Below are positions 18,159 to 26,293 of a stretch of 64,000 bases of DNA, in pieces (position 1 is the stretch's first letter; each line of letters starts with the position of its first letter). The DNA is from Marilutibacter chinensis (GTDB lineage Bacteria; Pseudomonadota; Gammaproteobacteria; Xanthomonadales; Xanthomonadaceae), in contig NZ_JAKJPO010000005.1 of assembly GCF_021725675.1 (NCBI RefSeq), forward strand, positions 90,965 to 154,964. The letters run 5' to 3'. Both the position numbers and the translations under genes were made by a program. The notes beneath the pieces are model-generated. The model was not told the DNA's origin. It did no database searches and was given only the letters and a program-made list of their open reading frames with translations.

Positions 18159-18761
18159 TCAGCCGCCCCAGAGCACTCCGGGGGTGCGGGGGCATTGCCT
18201 GACCGGCTCGGGATCGTCGCGGTCGCTGTCCAGCAGCCAGCATTCGTCGAGCACCGAGCAGTAACAGGCGCGCAGCCGGACGTGGTGACGTTCGCGGTCG
18301 AGGGCTTCCCAGACCGGCGTCACCGGTTCGGGGCGGGGCACGCGGAGCAGGTTGATCCACTCCCCGGGCGCGATCACGCGCCGCTGGATGCCGCTGGCGA
18401 GCAGCCGCGGATCGTCCCCGGCGTTTGCCGGCACACCGCAGCACAGCGACAGCAGCGTGCCGGAGTCGCGGACCGGCGCATCCTTGTAGAGGACCTCGGC
18501 CCAGCGCACGCGCGCCGGGCCGGTGCCACGGTTGAGCAGGTCGAGGGTGACCTGGCGGGCTCCGTCCAGCGAAGCATTGCTGGTGCCGAACATCAGCGAG
18601 GGCCAGACGCTGGCGGCTAGGATGCGCTCCTGGGTGCGGTTGGCGTTGACCGCGACGAAGACCGAAACCATCGAGATCACCAGCACGCCGATGCCGATCA
18701 CGATCTCGAACAGGCGGCTGTCGCCCCGTACGGCGGACTTGTCGGTCCCGGTTTCGTTCAT
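18159..18761 (-). CDS. Hypothetical protein with one membrane segment
   Basis: A 200-residue protein with a single N-terminal transmembrane segment (FEIVIGIGVLVISMVSVFVAVNA). It is followed by a beta-rich domain (VTLDLLNRGTGPARVRWAEVLYKDAPV) and several cysteines (SLCCGVP, RACYCSVLDECWLLDSD). The domain is reminiscent of small proteins facing the periplasm, but I cannot name a family. Its 3' end is partly duplicated at 14776-14826 on the other side of the effector block. Its 5' region and stop look intact. Confidence 0.65.
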   Translation of the reverse strand: MNETGTDKSAVRGDSRLFEIVIGIGVLVISMVSVFVAVNANRTQERILAASVWPSLMFGTSNASLDGARQVTLDLLNRGTGPARVRWAEVLYKDAPVRDSGTLLSLCCGVPANAGDDPRLLASGIQRRVIAPGEWINLLRVPRPEPVTPVWEALDRERHHVRLRACYCSVLDECWLLDSDRDDPEPVRQCPRTPGVLWGG

Positions 18762-18924
18762 GGGGGTTCCTGGCTGTGGAGTGTCTGACGGACGCTGCTC
18801 GCAGGCGCCTGCGTCGAGGGCCGGATTATTCCATCACTGCCGGATCGCCGCGTCGCTCCTGCCCGGAGCGCCGGCGGGGGCGGCAGAGCGGTACGGCAAC
18901 GCCGGCAACGGGTAGCATGGCCGG

Positions 18925-20196
18925 ATGCAAGGGACGACGACCGCCGATCCCGCGATCGCCCACCACGCCGCACTCGATGCGCGGATGGTCCGTGCCGCGC
19001 GCGGGATCCGCCTGCTGACCCTGACCAGCTGGCCGGCCGGGCAGGAGCGGTGCTTCCTCGACGCCTGCGCCGCCGGCCGCCTGGCGTTGCCGCGGATCGA
19101 ATACCCGCGTCACGACTTCGGCGAGGTCCGCACCGAGCTGGAGGCGATCGCCGCCGCCGCCGATCCCGACCATCCGCTCGGCCAGTACCTGCGCGAGTCC
19201 GCCCGCAGCTGGGCGACCGCGGCGCAATTGTTGGAATCGCTGGGCACACCCGCGGTGACGCAGCATTCGGTGCGCTTGTTCGGCCGTCCCGACGAGGCCC
19301 TGCCCGGCGACGGCCCGAGCGCGCGCGAGGCCGCCCGCCATTTCATCTCGATCGCCGATGAACTCGACCGCGAGCTGATGGCGCCGGCCGAGCACATCAC
19401 CGTGTCGGCGACCGCGTTGCAGCTGCAGTTGCAGCGCGAGCTGGACAACTTCTTCGGCGAGCGGGTGATCGAGGTCGAGCTCGATCCCGAGCTGATCTCC
19501 AAGGCCGCCGCCGGCGCCACCCGCATCCGCCTGCGCAGCAACGCCGCCTTCAGCGACTACGACCGCGACCAGCTCCTGCAGCACGAGGCCTTCGTCCACT
19601 CGCTGACCGCGCTCAACGGCCGCGAACAGCCGGTGCTGCCGAGCCTGGGGCTGTCGTCGCCGCGCAGCACCGAGACCCAGGAGGGGCTGGCGACCTTCGC
19701 CGAGCAGATCACCGGCAGCATCGACATTGGCCGGATGAAGCGGATCAGCCTGCGCATCGAGGCGGTCGACATGGCCCTGGGCGGCGCCGACTTCATCGAG
19801 GTGTTCCGCTATTTCCTCGACGCCGGCCAGGCCGCCGAGGAGAGCTTCGCCTCGGCCCAGCGGGTGTTCCGCGGGGTGCCGGTGACCGGCGGCGCGGCGT
19901 TCACCAAGGACACCGTCTACCTGCGCGGGCTGGTCTCGGTGCACACCTTCTTCCGCTGGGCGCTGCGCGAGCAGAAACTGCAGCTGTGCCGCTGGCTGTT
20001 CGCCGGCAAGATGACCCTCGCCGACGTCCAGCGCTTCGAGCCGCTGTTCGCCGACGGGGTGCTCGAACCCGCGCGTTGGATGCCGCACTGGATCACCCGT
20101 GCGAACGGGCTGGCCGGGATGCTGGCGTTCTCGCTGTTCGCCAACCGCATCCGCCTGGACGCGATCGCCGGCGGCAGCGAGCCGCTGCAGCTGTAG
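18925..20196 (+). CDS. DUF1704 / QEGLA-motif metallopeptidase-like protein
   Basis: A 423-residue protein of the family annotated as flavohemoglobin expression-modulating QEGLA motif protein. The motif HEAFVH (His220, Glu221, His225) is an HExxxH zinc site. The name-giving TQEGLATF follows (Glu253), placing a third ligand 28 residues on. Eukaryotic DUF1704 proteins with the same HExxxH site are tubulin-tail carboxypeptidases, so a metallo-carboxypeptidase activity is a reasonable expectation here. The substrate in bacteria is unknown. Cytoplasmic; no signal is seen. Confidence 0.85.
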   Translation: MQGTTTADPAIAHHAALDARMVRAARGIRLLTLTSWPAGQERCFLDACAAGRLALPRIEYPRHDFGEVRTELEAIAAAADPDHPLGQYLRESARSWATAAQLLESLGTPAVTQHSVRLFGRPDEALPGDGPSAREAARHFISIADELDRELMAPAEHITVSATALQLQLQRELDNFFGERVIEVELDPELISKAAAGATRIRLRSNAAFSDYDRDQLLQHEAFVHSLTALNGREQPVLPSLGLSSPRSTETQEGLATFAEQITGSIDIGRMKRISLRIEAVDMALGGADFIEVFRYFLDAGQAAEESFASAQRVFRGVPVTGGAAFTKDTVYLRGLVSVHTFFRWALREQKLQLCRWLFAGKMTLADVQRFEPLFADGVLEPARWMPHWITRANGLAGMLAFSLFANRIRLDAIAGGSEPLQL

Positions 20197-20342
20197 GAGC
20201 CCCGGCCCCGGCCCCGGGCGGGGAGGGGGCGGCCCCGCGATCGGTTCCGTCCGCACGCTCCCGTATGCAGCCGCCCTCACTGCCCGTTGGGGATATCGCC
20301 GGTAGAATCACCAGCCCGCCAGCGAAATCACATCACGCCCTG

Positions 20343-22628
20343 ATGTCCGACAACGACGCCTTCAAGCAAGCCGCGCTCGACTACCACCGCCTCAGCCCGC
20401 CGGGCAAGATCAAGGTCACCGCGACCAAGCCGATGGTCACCCAGCGCGACCTCGCCCTGGCGTACTCGCCGGGCGTCGCCTACGCCTGCGAGGCGATCGC
20501 CGCCGACCCCAACACCGCCCGCGACTACACCGCCCGCGGCAACCTGGTCGCGGTGGTCAGCAACGGCACCGCGGTGCTCGGCCTGGGCGACATCGGCGCG
20601 CTCGCCGGCAAGCCGGTGATGGAAGGCAAGGGCGTGCTGTTCCAGAAGTTCGCCGGCATCGACGTGTTCGACATCGAGGTCGACGAGCGCGATCCGGACA
20701 AGCTGGTCGACATCATCGCCAGCCTGGAGCCGACCTTCGGCGGCATCAACCTGGAAGACATCAAGGCGCCGGAATGCTTCATCGTCGAGCGCAAGCTGCG
20801 CGAGCGGATGAAGATCCCGGTGTTCCACGACGATCAGCACGGCACCGCGATCATCGTCGGCGCGGCCGTGCTCAACGCGCTGGAAGTCGCCGGCAAGAAC
20901 ATCGAGGACATCAAGGTCGCGACCACCGGCGCCGGTGCCGCCGGCATCGCCTGCCTGGACATGCTGGTCGCGCTGGGGGTGAAGAAGGAGCACATCACCG
21001 CGTACGACCGCGAGGGCGTGATCTACAGCGGCCGCCCGAACCTGGACCCGGACAAGGCCCGCTACGCCAGCGACACCGGCAAGCGCAGCCTGGCCGAGAT
21101 CGTCGAGGGCGCCGACCTGTTCCTGGGCCTGTCCGCCGGCGGCATCCTCAAGCCGGAGATGGTCGCGACGATGGCGGACAAGCCGATCATCCTCGCGCTC
21201 GCCAACCCGTACCCGGAGATCCTGCCGGAAGACGCGAAGACGGTCCGCCCGGACTGCATCATCGCGACCGGCCGTTCGGACTACCCGAACCAGGTCAACA
21301 ACGCACTGTGCTTCCCGTACATCTTCCGCGGCGCGCTCGACGTCGGCGCTACGGTGATCAACGAGGACATGAAGCTCGCCTGCGTGCGCGCGATCGCGCG
21401 GCTGGCGCGGATGGAGGCCGGCGATCTCGGCAGCGCCTACGGCGGCGACGTGCCGACGTTCGGGCCGGACTACCTGATCCCGCGCCCGTTCGACCCGCGC
21501 CTGCTGGTGATGCTGGCCCCGGCGGTCGCGCTGGCGGCGATGAAGTCCGGCGTCGCGACCCGCCCGCTGGAGGACGTCGAGGCCTACGTCGAGCAGCTCG
21601 GCCAGTTCATCCACCGCACCGGCCTGGTGATGAAGCCGGTCTACGACCGCGCCCGCAGCGACCGCAAGCGCGTGGTCTACGCCGAGGGCGAGGAGGAAAC
21701 CGTGCTGCGCGCCGTGCAGACGGTGATCGACGAGCGCCTGGCCTACCCGATCCTGATCGGCCGTCCCGAGGTCATCCACGCGCGCATCGAGCGGCTCGGC
21801 CTGCGCATGCGCGAAGGCGCCGACTACGAGCTGACCAACATCAACGACGATCCGCGCTTCAACGACTACTGGCAGCAGTACCACGCGCTGACCGAGCGTC
21901 GCGGCGTGACCCCGGCCGCGGCCAAGAACCTGCTGCGTTCGCGGCCGACCCTGATCGCCGCGCTGATGGTCGAGCGCGGCGAGGCCGACGCGATGATCTG
22001 CGGCCTGGTCGGGCGCTTCCACAAGAAGCTCGGCTACCTGCGCAGCGTGTTCGACTTCGACCGCGGCGTCACCGGCACCGCGGCGATGACCGGGGTGATC
22101 AACGACAAGGGCGTCTGGTTCTTCCTCGACACCCATGTCCAGGTCGACCCGCCGGCCGAGCAGATCGCCGAGGCGACCCTGCAGGCGACCTACCGGCTGA
22201 AGCTGTTCGGCGTCGAGCCCAAGGTCGCGCTGCTGTCGCATTCCAACTTCGGCAGCCACGACAACCCGTCGGCGGCGAAGATGCGCAAGGTCCGCGAGAT
22301 CCTCGCCCGGCGCATGCCGAAGCTGGAGGTCGACGGCGAGATGATGGCCGACACCGCCTGGGACGACGAGCTGCGCCATCGCATCTTCCCGAACACCACC
22401 CTCAAGGGCCGGCCCAACCTGTTCGTGATGCCGAACCTGGACGCGGCCAACATCACCTACAACATGATCCGGATGATGACCGAGGGCGTCGCGCTGGGCC
22501 CGATCCTGATGGGCCTGGACAAGCCGGCGCACATCCTGACCCCGAACTCGACCTCGCGCCGGGTGGTCAACATGACCGCCATCGCCGCGGTCGACGCGCA
22601 GATCCGGGCGGGGCGCAAGGACAGCTGA
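20343..22628 (+). CDS. maeB: NADP-dependent malic enzyme with C-terminal phosphotransacetylase-like domain
   Basis: A 761-residue protein starting at ATG 20343. Residues 1-430 are malic enzyme: [11 protein letters not shown], the divalent-metal site [20 protein letters not shown], and [19 protein letters not shown] for the dinucleotide. Residues 435-761 match phosphotransacetylase ([22 protein letters not shown] and [11 protein letters not shown] then MNPNDxx-like [14 protein letters not shown]). In MaeB the second domain is regulatory (acetyl-CoA inhibition) and not catalytic. It converts malate to pyruvate with NADPH gain. It stands alone, with no obvious operon partner. Confidence 0.93.
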   Translation: MSDNDAFKQAALDYHRLSPPGKIKVTATKPMVTQRDLALAYSPGVAYACEAIAADPNTARDYTARGNLVAVVSNGTAVLGLGDIGALAGKPVMEGKGVLFQKFAGIDVFDIEVDERDPDKLVDIIASLEPTFGGINLEDIKAPECFIVERKLRERMKIPVFHDDQHGTAIIVGAAVLNALEVAGKNIEDIKVATTGAGAAGIACLDMLVALGVKKEHITAYDREGVIYSGRPNLDPDKARYASDTGKRSLAEIVEGADLFLGLSAGGILKPEMVATMADKPIILALANPYPEILPEDAKTVRPDCIIATGRSDYPNQVNNALCFPYIFRGALDVGATVINEDMKLACVRAIARLARMEAGDLGSAYGGDVPTFGPDYLIPRPFDPRLLVMLAPAVALAAMKSGVATRPLEDVEAYVEQLGQFIHRTGLVMKPVYDRARSDRKRVVYAEGEEETVLRAVQTVIDERLAYPILIGRPEVIHARIERLGLRMREGADYELTNINDDPRFNDYWQQYHALTERRGVTPAAAKNLLRSRPTLIAALMVERGEADAMICGLVGRFHKKLGYLRSVFDFDRGVTGTAAMTGVINDKGVWFFLDTHVQVDPPAEQIAEATLQATYRLKLFGVEPKVALLSHSNFGSHDNPSAAKMRKVREILARRMPKLEVDGEMMADTAWDDELRHRIFPNTTLKGRPNLFVMPNLDAANITYNMIRMMTEGVALGPILMGLDKPAHILTPNSTSRRVVNMTAIAAVDAQIRAGRKDS

Positions 22629-22760
22629 CGGCGCGGCGCATCCGCCGGCCGGCACGATGTCGCCGGGTCAGGGATGCGCCGTACTCCGTGCCCGGCGCCG
22701 TACCGGTCCCGCCGGCCGACGCCAGGACGATCCCCTGTCCCCGGAACGCAAGGAATCGCG

Positions 22761-23672
22761 ATGCCCCGAAAACGCAACACCGCCCTGTACTTCACCGGGG
22801 GGATCGCGCTGGACGCCAACAGCGCGATCCTGTGCGGCCACCTCTACCTGGAGCGGGACGAGCCCAGCGTTACCCGGACGATGTTCGTGGACGACGGCGA
22901 GTGGTTCCACCTGCGCGACCTGCCCGACGTCGTCTACGCCAGCGTGCGCCGACCGCCGTCCCGCGACGGGCGGGCGGTGTTCTGCTTCCTCGGCCGTGGT
23001 GGATTGCTGGCGGAGCGGCCCTCCGGCGGCGAGTTCAGGGACACCCGGTTGCCGGCCCGCCCCTGGCTGATGGACCTGCGAGAGATCGACGGCGTGCTCC
23101 ATGCCTGCGGCACCCAGAACCAGGTGTTGCGCGGACAGGGGAGCGACTGGCAGCGCATCGACCAGGGGATCGTCCAGCCGCTGGACGACGCGGTTACCGC
23201 GTGTCTCAACGCGATCGACGGCTTCGGTGGCGATGAGATCTACGCGGTCGGTGACGGCGGCGCGATCCTGCACTGGGATGGCCGGCGCTGGACGCCGCAG
23301 CCGTCGGGCACGGACCTGCCGCTGTACTGCGTCCGCTGCGCCGCCGACGGGCACGTCTACGCCGGCGGTGCCGGCGGCGTGCTGTTGCGCGGCGACCGCC
23401 GCGGTGGCTGGGTCGAAGTCGGCGACCGGTCCGTGTGCGCGGACGTGCTGGAGGACCTGGCGGAGTTCGACGGCCGGCTCTACGTCGCCGCCGTCGACCG
23501 CCTGCTCGAGTTCGACGGCCGCAAGCTCCGCGAGACGGCCGTGCCGGTGGCGGGACCGCTGGCTTTCCTGGCCCTGGACGCGTGCGAGCAGGCGCTTTGG
23601 ACCGTCGGCGACGACTGCGTGCTGCGCTACGATGGCCGCGAGTGGAGGCGCTTCGCCTGCCCGGAGAACTGA
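22761..23672 (+). CDS. Hypothetical beta-propeller-like protein
   Basis: A 303-residue protein starting at ATG 22761 with AAGGA upstream. It has no signal peptide. It shows repeated blade-like segments of the kind AVGDGGAILHWDGRRWTPQPSG, VYAGGAGGVLLRGDRRGGWVEV, LYVAAVDRLLEFDGRKLRE and LWTVGDDCVLRYDGREWRRF, with spacing near 45 residues. This indicates a WD40/kelch-type propeller in the cytoplasm. Proteins of this type are sometimes immunity or accessory factors in competition systems, but nothing nearby supports that. Function unassigned. Confidence 0.6.
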   Translation: MPRKRNTALYFTGGIALDANSAILCGHLYLERDEPSVTRTMFVDDGEWFHLRDLPDVVYASVRRPPSRDGRAVFCFLGRGGLLAERPSGGEFRDTRLPARPWLMDLREIDGVLHACGTQNQVLRGQGSDWQRIDQGIVQPLDDAVTACLNAIDGFGGDEIYAVGDGGAILHWDGRRWTPQPSGTDLPLYCVRCAADGHVYAGGAGGVLLRGDRRGGWVEVGDRSVCADVLEDLAEFDGRLYVAAVDRLLEFDGRKLRETAVPVAGPLAFLALDACEQALWTVGDDCVLRYDGREWRRFACPEN

Positions 23673-23721
23673 GCCGGCTCATGGCCGCGCCGGCGGCCGC
23701 GTCTTCCGGCCGGCCGCTCCG

Positions 23722-23946
23722 ATGACGCACGCATCGCCGCAGCGCGCGCATCCCGAGGTCATCGTCTTCATCGCCTGTCCCGACGGCTATCGCATCGGGC
23801 TGATCGAACGGCCTGCGGTGCCGGCCGCGCCACACACCCCGCCATGGCCGGGGCCGGGCCGGTCGCCCGATGGCGGCGGGGCTCAGCGGCCGCCGCTCCA
23901 GCCGATGCCGACGGTGAATCCGCGACCGGCGCCGGGCTCGAAGTAG
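23722..23946 (+). pseudogene. Possible remnant of a glyoxalase/VOC gene 3' end
   Basis: The frame reads PEVIVFIACPDGYRIGLIER over 23755-23815. This resembles the C-terminal strand of lactoylglutathione lyase (pattern VIAFxxDPDGYxIELIE). Nothing upstream in this frame encodes the rest of the enzyme. It overlaps the end of the TonB receptor gene on the other strand. It is probably the last piece of a lost gloA-type gene. Confidence 0.35.
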
Positions 23947-26009
23947 CGTCCGTTGCCCTCGTTGACGATCACCGAACCGGCATGGTCGCGGTCGAACAGG
24001 TTGTCCACCCGCGCGAAGCCGTGCCAGCCCGAAGCTGGCGCGCGCCATTGCAGCCGCAACGCCAGCAGTGCGTAGCCCGGCGCGTGGTCGTCGTTGAGGT
24101 CGTTGACCGCGATCCGGTCGCTGGCGCGCAGCTCCAGCGCCGCGCCGAGGCGGTCGCCGGCGCCGTGCCAGGCCAGCTCGGCATAGCCGTGCGCACGCGG
24201 CACGCCCGGCACCCGGTTGCCGGCGGCGACCTCGCGCCGCACCGGCACGCCGCCGCTGGCCACCCGGTACGCGTACGGCGACACGAAGCGCGCATGCAGC
24301 CAGTTGGCGGCAACCGCGTACGACCAGCGTTCGCCGAACCGCCCCTCGAAACCGGCTTCGATGCCCTCGCGGCGGGTGCGTCCGGCATTGGCGTAGCTGG
24401 TCCGGCCACCCTGGTTGTGCGCCGGCACGATCTCGTCGCGGCCGTCGATGCGGTACAGCGTCACGCTGGCATGGCCGTCCGCCCGCCGCCAGCGCGCGCC
24501 GATCTCGCCGCTGTCGTAGCGCGTCGCGCGCAGCTCGCGGTTGAAGCCGGCGCCGCCGTCGGAGCGGTACGACAGCTCGGTGACGGTCGGCGTCTCGAAG
24601 CCGCGGCCGACGCTGGCGAACGCCTCGCCCCAGCCGAACGCCCGCGCCACCCCCAGCGACGCCGCGGTCTCCTCGAACGTCAGCCGGCCGCCGTCGTCGC
24701 CGTTGGCCAGGTAACGGTCGTGCGAGGAGAAGCGCAACCGGCTCCGGCGCACGCCGGCCAGCGCGCTCCACGCTTCGCCCCACGTCCAGTCGCCCAGCGC
24801 GTAGGCGTCGACGTTGCGCAGGGTGTTGTCCTCGTCGCGGCGCAGCCGCCCGCGCACGCCGAGGCGGTCGCCGACGAAGTTCTCGTAGCCGCGGCGGTCC
24901 TCATCCAACCGGCCCGCGTCCATGCCGATCGACAGCCCGCCGCGTGCGCCTTCCCAGCGGTGGCCCGCCTCCAGCCCGGCCGAGCGCCGGCCGACGTCGA
25001 TCACTCCGCCGGCGCTGGTCGGCGCCTGCTGCGCGAACGCCGGCACCGCCAGGTACTGCAGCACGTCGCGGCCGACCGCGTGCGCGCCGATCCAGTAGCT
25101 GCGCCCTGGCGCGTAGTCGTGCTCCCAGCGCGCGCCGAGCTGCGCGTTGTCGATCCGCTTGCGGGTGTCGAACGCCAGCGCGTTCGGCGCGGTGCCGTGC
25201 GGATCTTCGCGCCACTGCGCGCGGGTCAGCCCCAGCGGATCCTCGGTGTCGGGCTGGCGCAGCGCGCCGGCGGCCAGCCGCAGCCGGCGGCGTTCGTCCG
25301 GCGCCCATTGCGCGACCGCGTCCAGCTGCGCGCGTTCGGCCGCGCTGTGCGGACGCTCGCCATCGGTGGCGAAGTGGCTGCCCAGCGCCTGCCAGCGCCA
25401 CGGCGAATCCGCATCCGCCTGCTCGTAGCCGGCCTGCAGTCGATGGCTGCCATGCCCGCCCAGCCAACCCTCGACGCGCGGTCCGCCCGGCCCGTCGAGC
25501 GCGGTCTCGGCGACGATCGCGCCGCCGGCCGCGTTGCCGTACTGCAGCGCCAGCGGCCCGCGCAGCACCTGCACCCGGTCCAGCGCGCCCAGCGGGAAGT
25601 TCGCCGCCTGGCCCTGGCCGTCCAGCGCCGAGGACGGGATGCCGTCCACCACAAGCCGGATCCCGCGGATGCCGAAGGTGGAGCGGGCGCCGAAGCCGCG
25701 GCTCTGGATCTGCAGGTCCTGCGCGTAGTTCTGCCGGTCGAGCACGCCGATGCCCGGCACCCGCACCAGCGTCTCTGCCAGCGACACCTGCCGCTGGCCC
25801 GCGCGCAGCGTCGCGCCGTCCACCGTGTCCACCGCGCCTGGGAACGCCTGCAGCGGCCGCGGCGGGCCCAGCACCTGCACCGTGTCGAGGGTGGCGGCAT
25901 CGTCGTCCTGCTGCGCGGCGGCCGGCAGCGCGAGGAACAGCGCGACCAGCAGCCACCACGGCGACGGAGAAGGAGAAGGGCGGCGCAGGGCGCGTCGGCA
26001 GGCATTCAT
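23883..26009 (-). CDS. TonB-dependent outer-membrane receptor
   Basis: A 708-residue receptor starting at ATG 26009. Signal peptide WWLLVALFLALPAAA is followed by a TonB-box-like TLDTVQVLG. The plug domain shows VSLAETLVRVPGIGVLDRQNYAQDLQIQSRGFGARSTFGIRGIRLVVDGIPSS and VQVLRGPLALQYGNAAGGAIV. A beta-barrel follows, ending in an alternating strand RGFTVGIGWSGGR rather than the usual terminal Phe. The plug is of the type seen in siderophore and copper (OprC-like) receptors; the ligand cannot be told. An inverted repeat at 26138-26175 lies upstream of its start. Confidence 0.88.
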   Translation of the reverse strand: MNACRRALRRPSPSPSPWWLLVALFLALPAAAQQDDDAATLDTVQVLGPPRPLQAFPGAVDTVDGATLRAGQRQVSLAETLVRVPGIGVLDRQNYAQDLQIQSRGFGARSTFGIRGIRLVVDGIPSSALDGQGQAANFPLGALDRVQVLRGPLALQYGNAAGGAIVAETALDGPGGPRVEGWLGGHGSHRLQAGYEQADADSPWRWQALGSHFATDGERPHSAAERAQLDAVAQWAPDERRRLRLAAGALRQPDTEDPLGLTRAQWREDPHGTAPNALAFDTRKRIDNAQLGARWEHDYAPGRSYWIGAHAVGRDVLQYLAVPAFAQQAPTSAGGVIDVGRRSAGLEAGHRWEGARGGLSIGMDAGRLDEDRRGYENFVGDRLGVRGRLRRDEDNTLRNVDAYALGDWTWGEAWSALAGVRRSRLRFSSHDRYLANGDDGGRLTFEETAASLGVARAFGWGEAFASVGRGFETPTVTELSYRSDGGAGFNRELRATRYDSGEIGARWRRADGHASVTLYRIDGRDEIVPAHNQGGRTSYANAGRTRREGIEAGFEGRFGERWSYAVAANWLHARFVSPYAYRVASGGVPVRREVAAGNRVPGVPRAHGYAELAWHGAGDRLGAALELRASDRIAVNDLNDDHAPGYALLALRLQWRAPASGWHGFARVDNLFDRDHAGSVIVNEGNGRYFEPGAGRGFTVGIGWSGGR

Positions 26010-26137
26010 GCGCGCATTGTCGCTGCCGCGGCGCCACGCGTGCGTGAGGCAGGCGGCAGAGCGCCGGCCGAACGGCAGCCGGCCGGCGCGGGCGAGCGGG
26101 CGGTGCGTGGCGGCGCGCCATGTGCGGCAACCCCACG

Positions 26138-26175
26138 CGCTGGTATGCAATGGCCGTGGACATCGCATACCAGCG
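26138..26175. promoter_or_regulatory. Perfect 11-base inverted repeat between the TonB receptor and aceE
   Basis: CGCTGGTATGC and its exact complement GCATACCAGCG are separated by 16 bases. The dyad is 129 bases before the receptor start and 119 bases before aceE. The TGGTAT/ATACCA halves resemble GntR-family sites. Whether it controls one or both divergent genes is unknown. Confidence 0.45.
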
Positions 26176-26293
26176 ACCAAAGGCGGAGCCGGCGGCCGCC
26201 GGGGCGACATCGGAACGGCGCGGTCCGGCTGCTAGAATCGGAGCTCTAATTCCCCCTTGAACCACGAGGCGCGGCCATGGGGCCGCGAAGCGC

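Noticed and set aside
20328..22655. A 775-codon minus-strand open frame opposite maeB
   Set aside because: It is antisense to an unmistakable malic enzyme, is rich in Arg, His, Asp and Val as expected of such shadows, and matches no domain.
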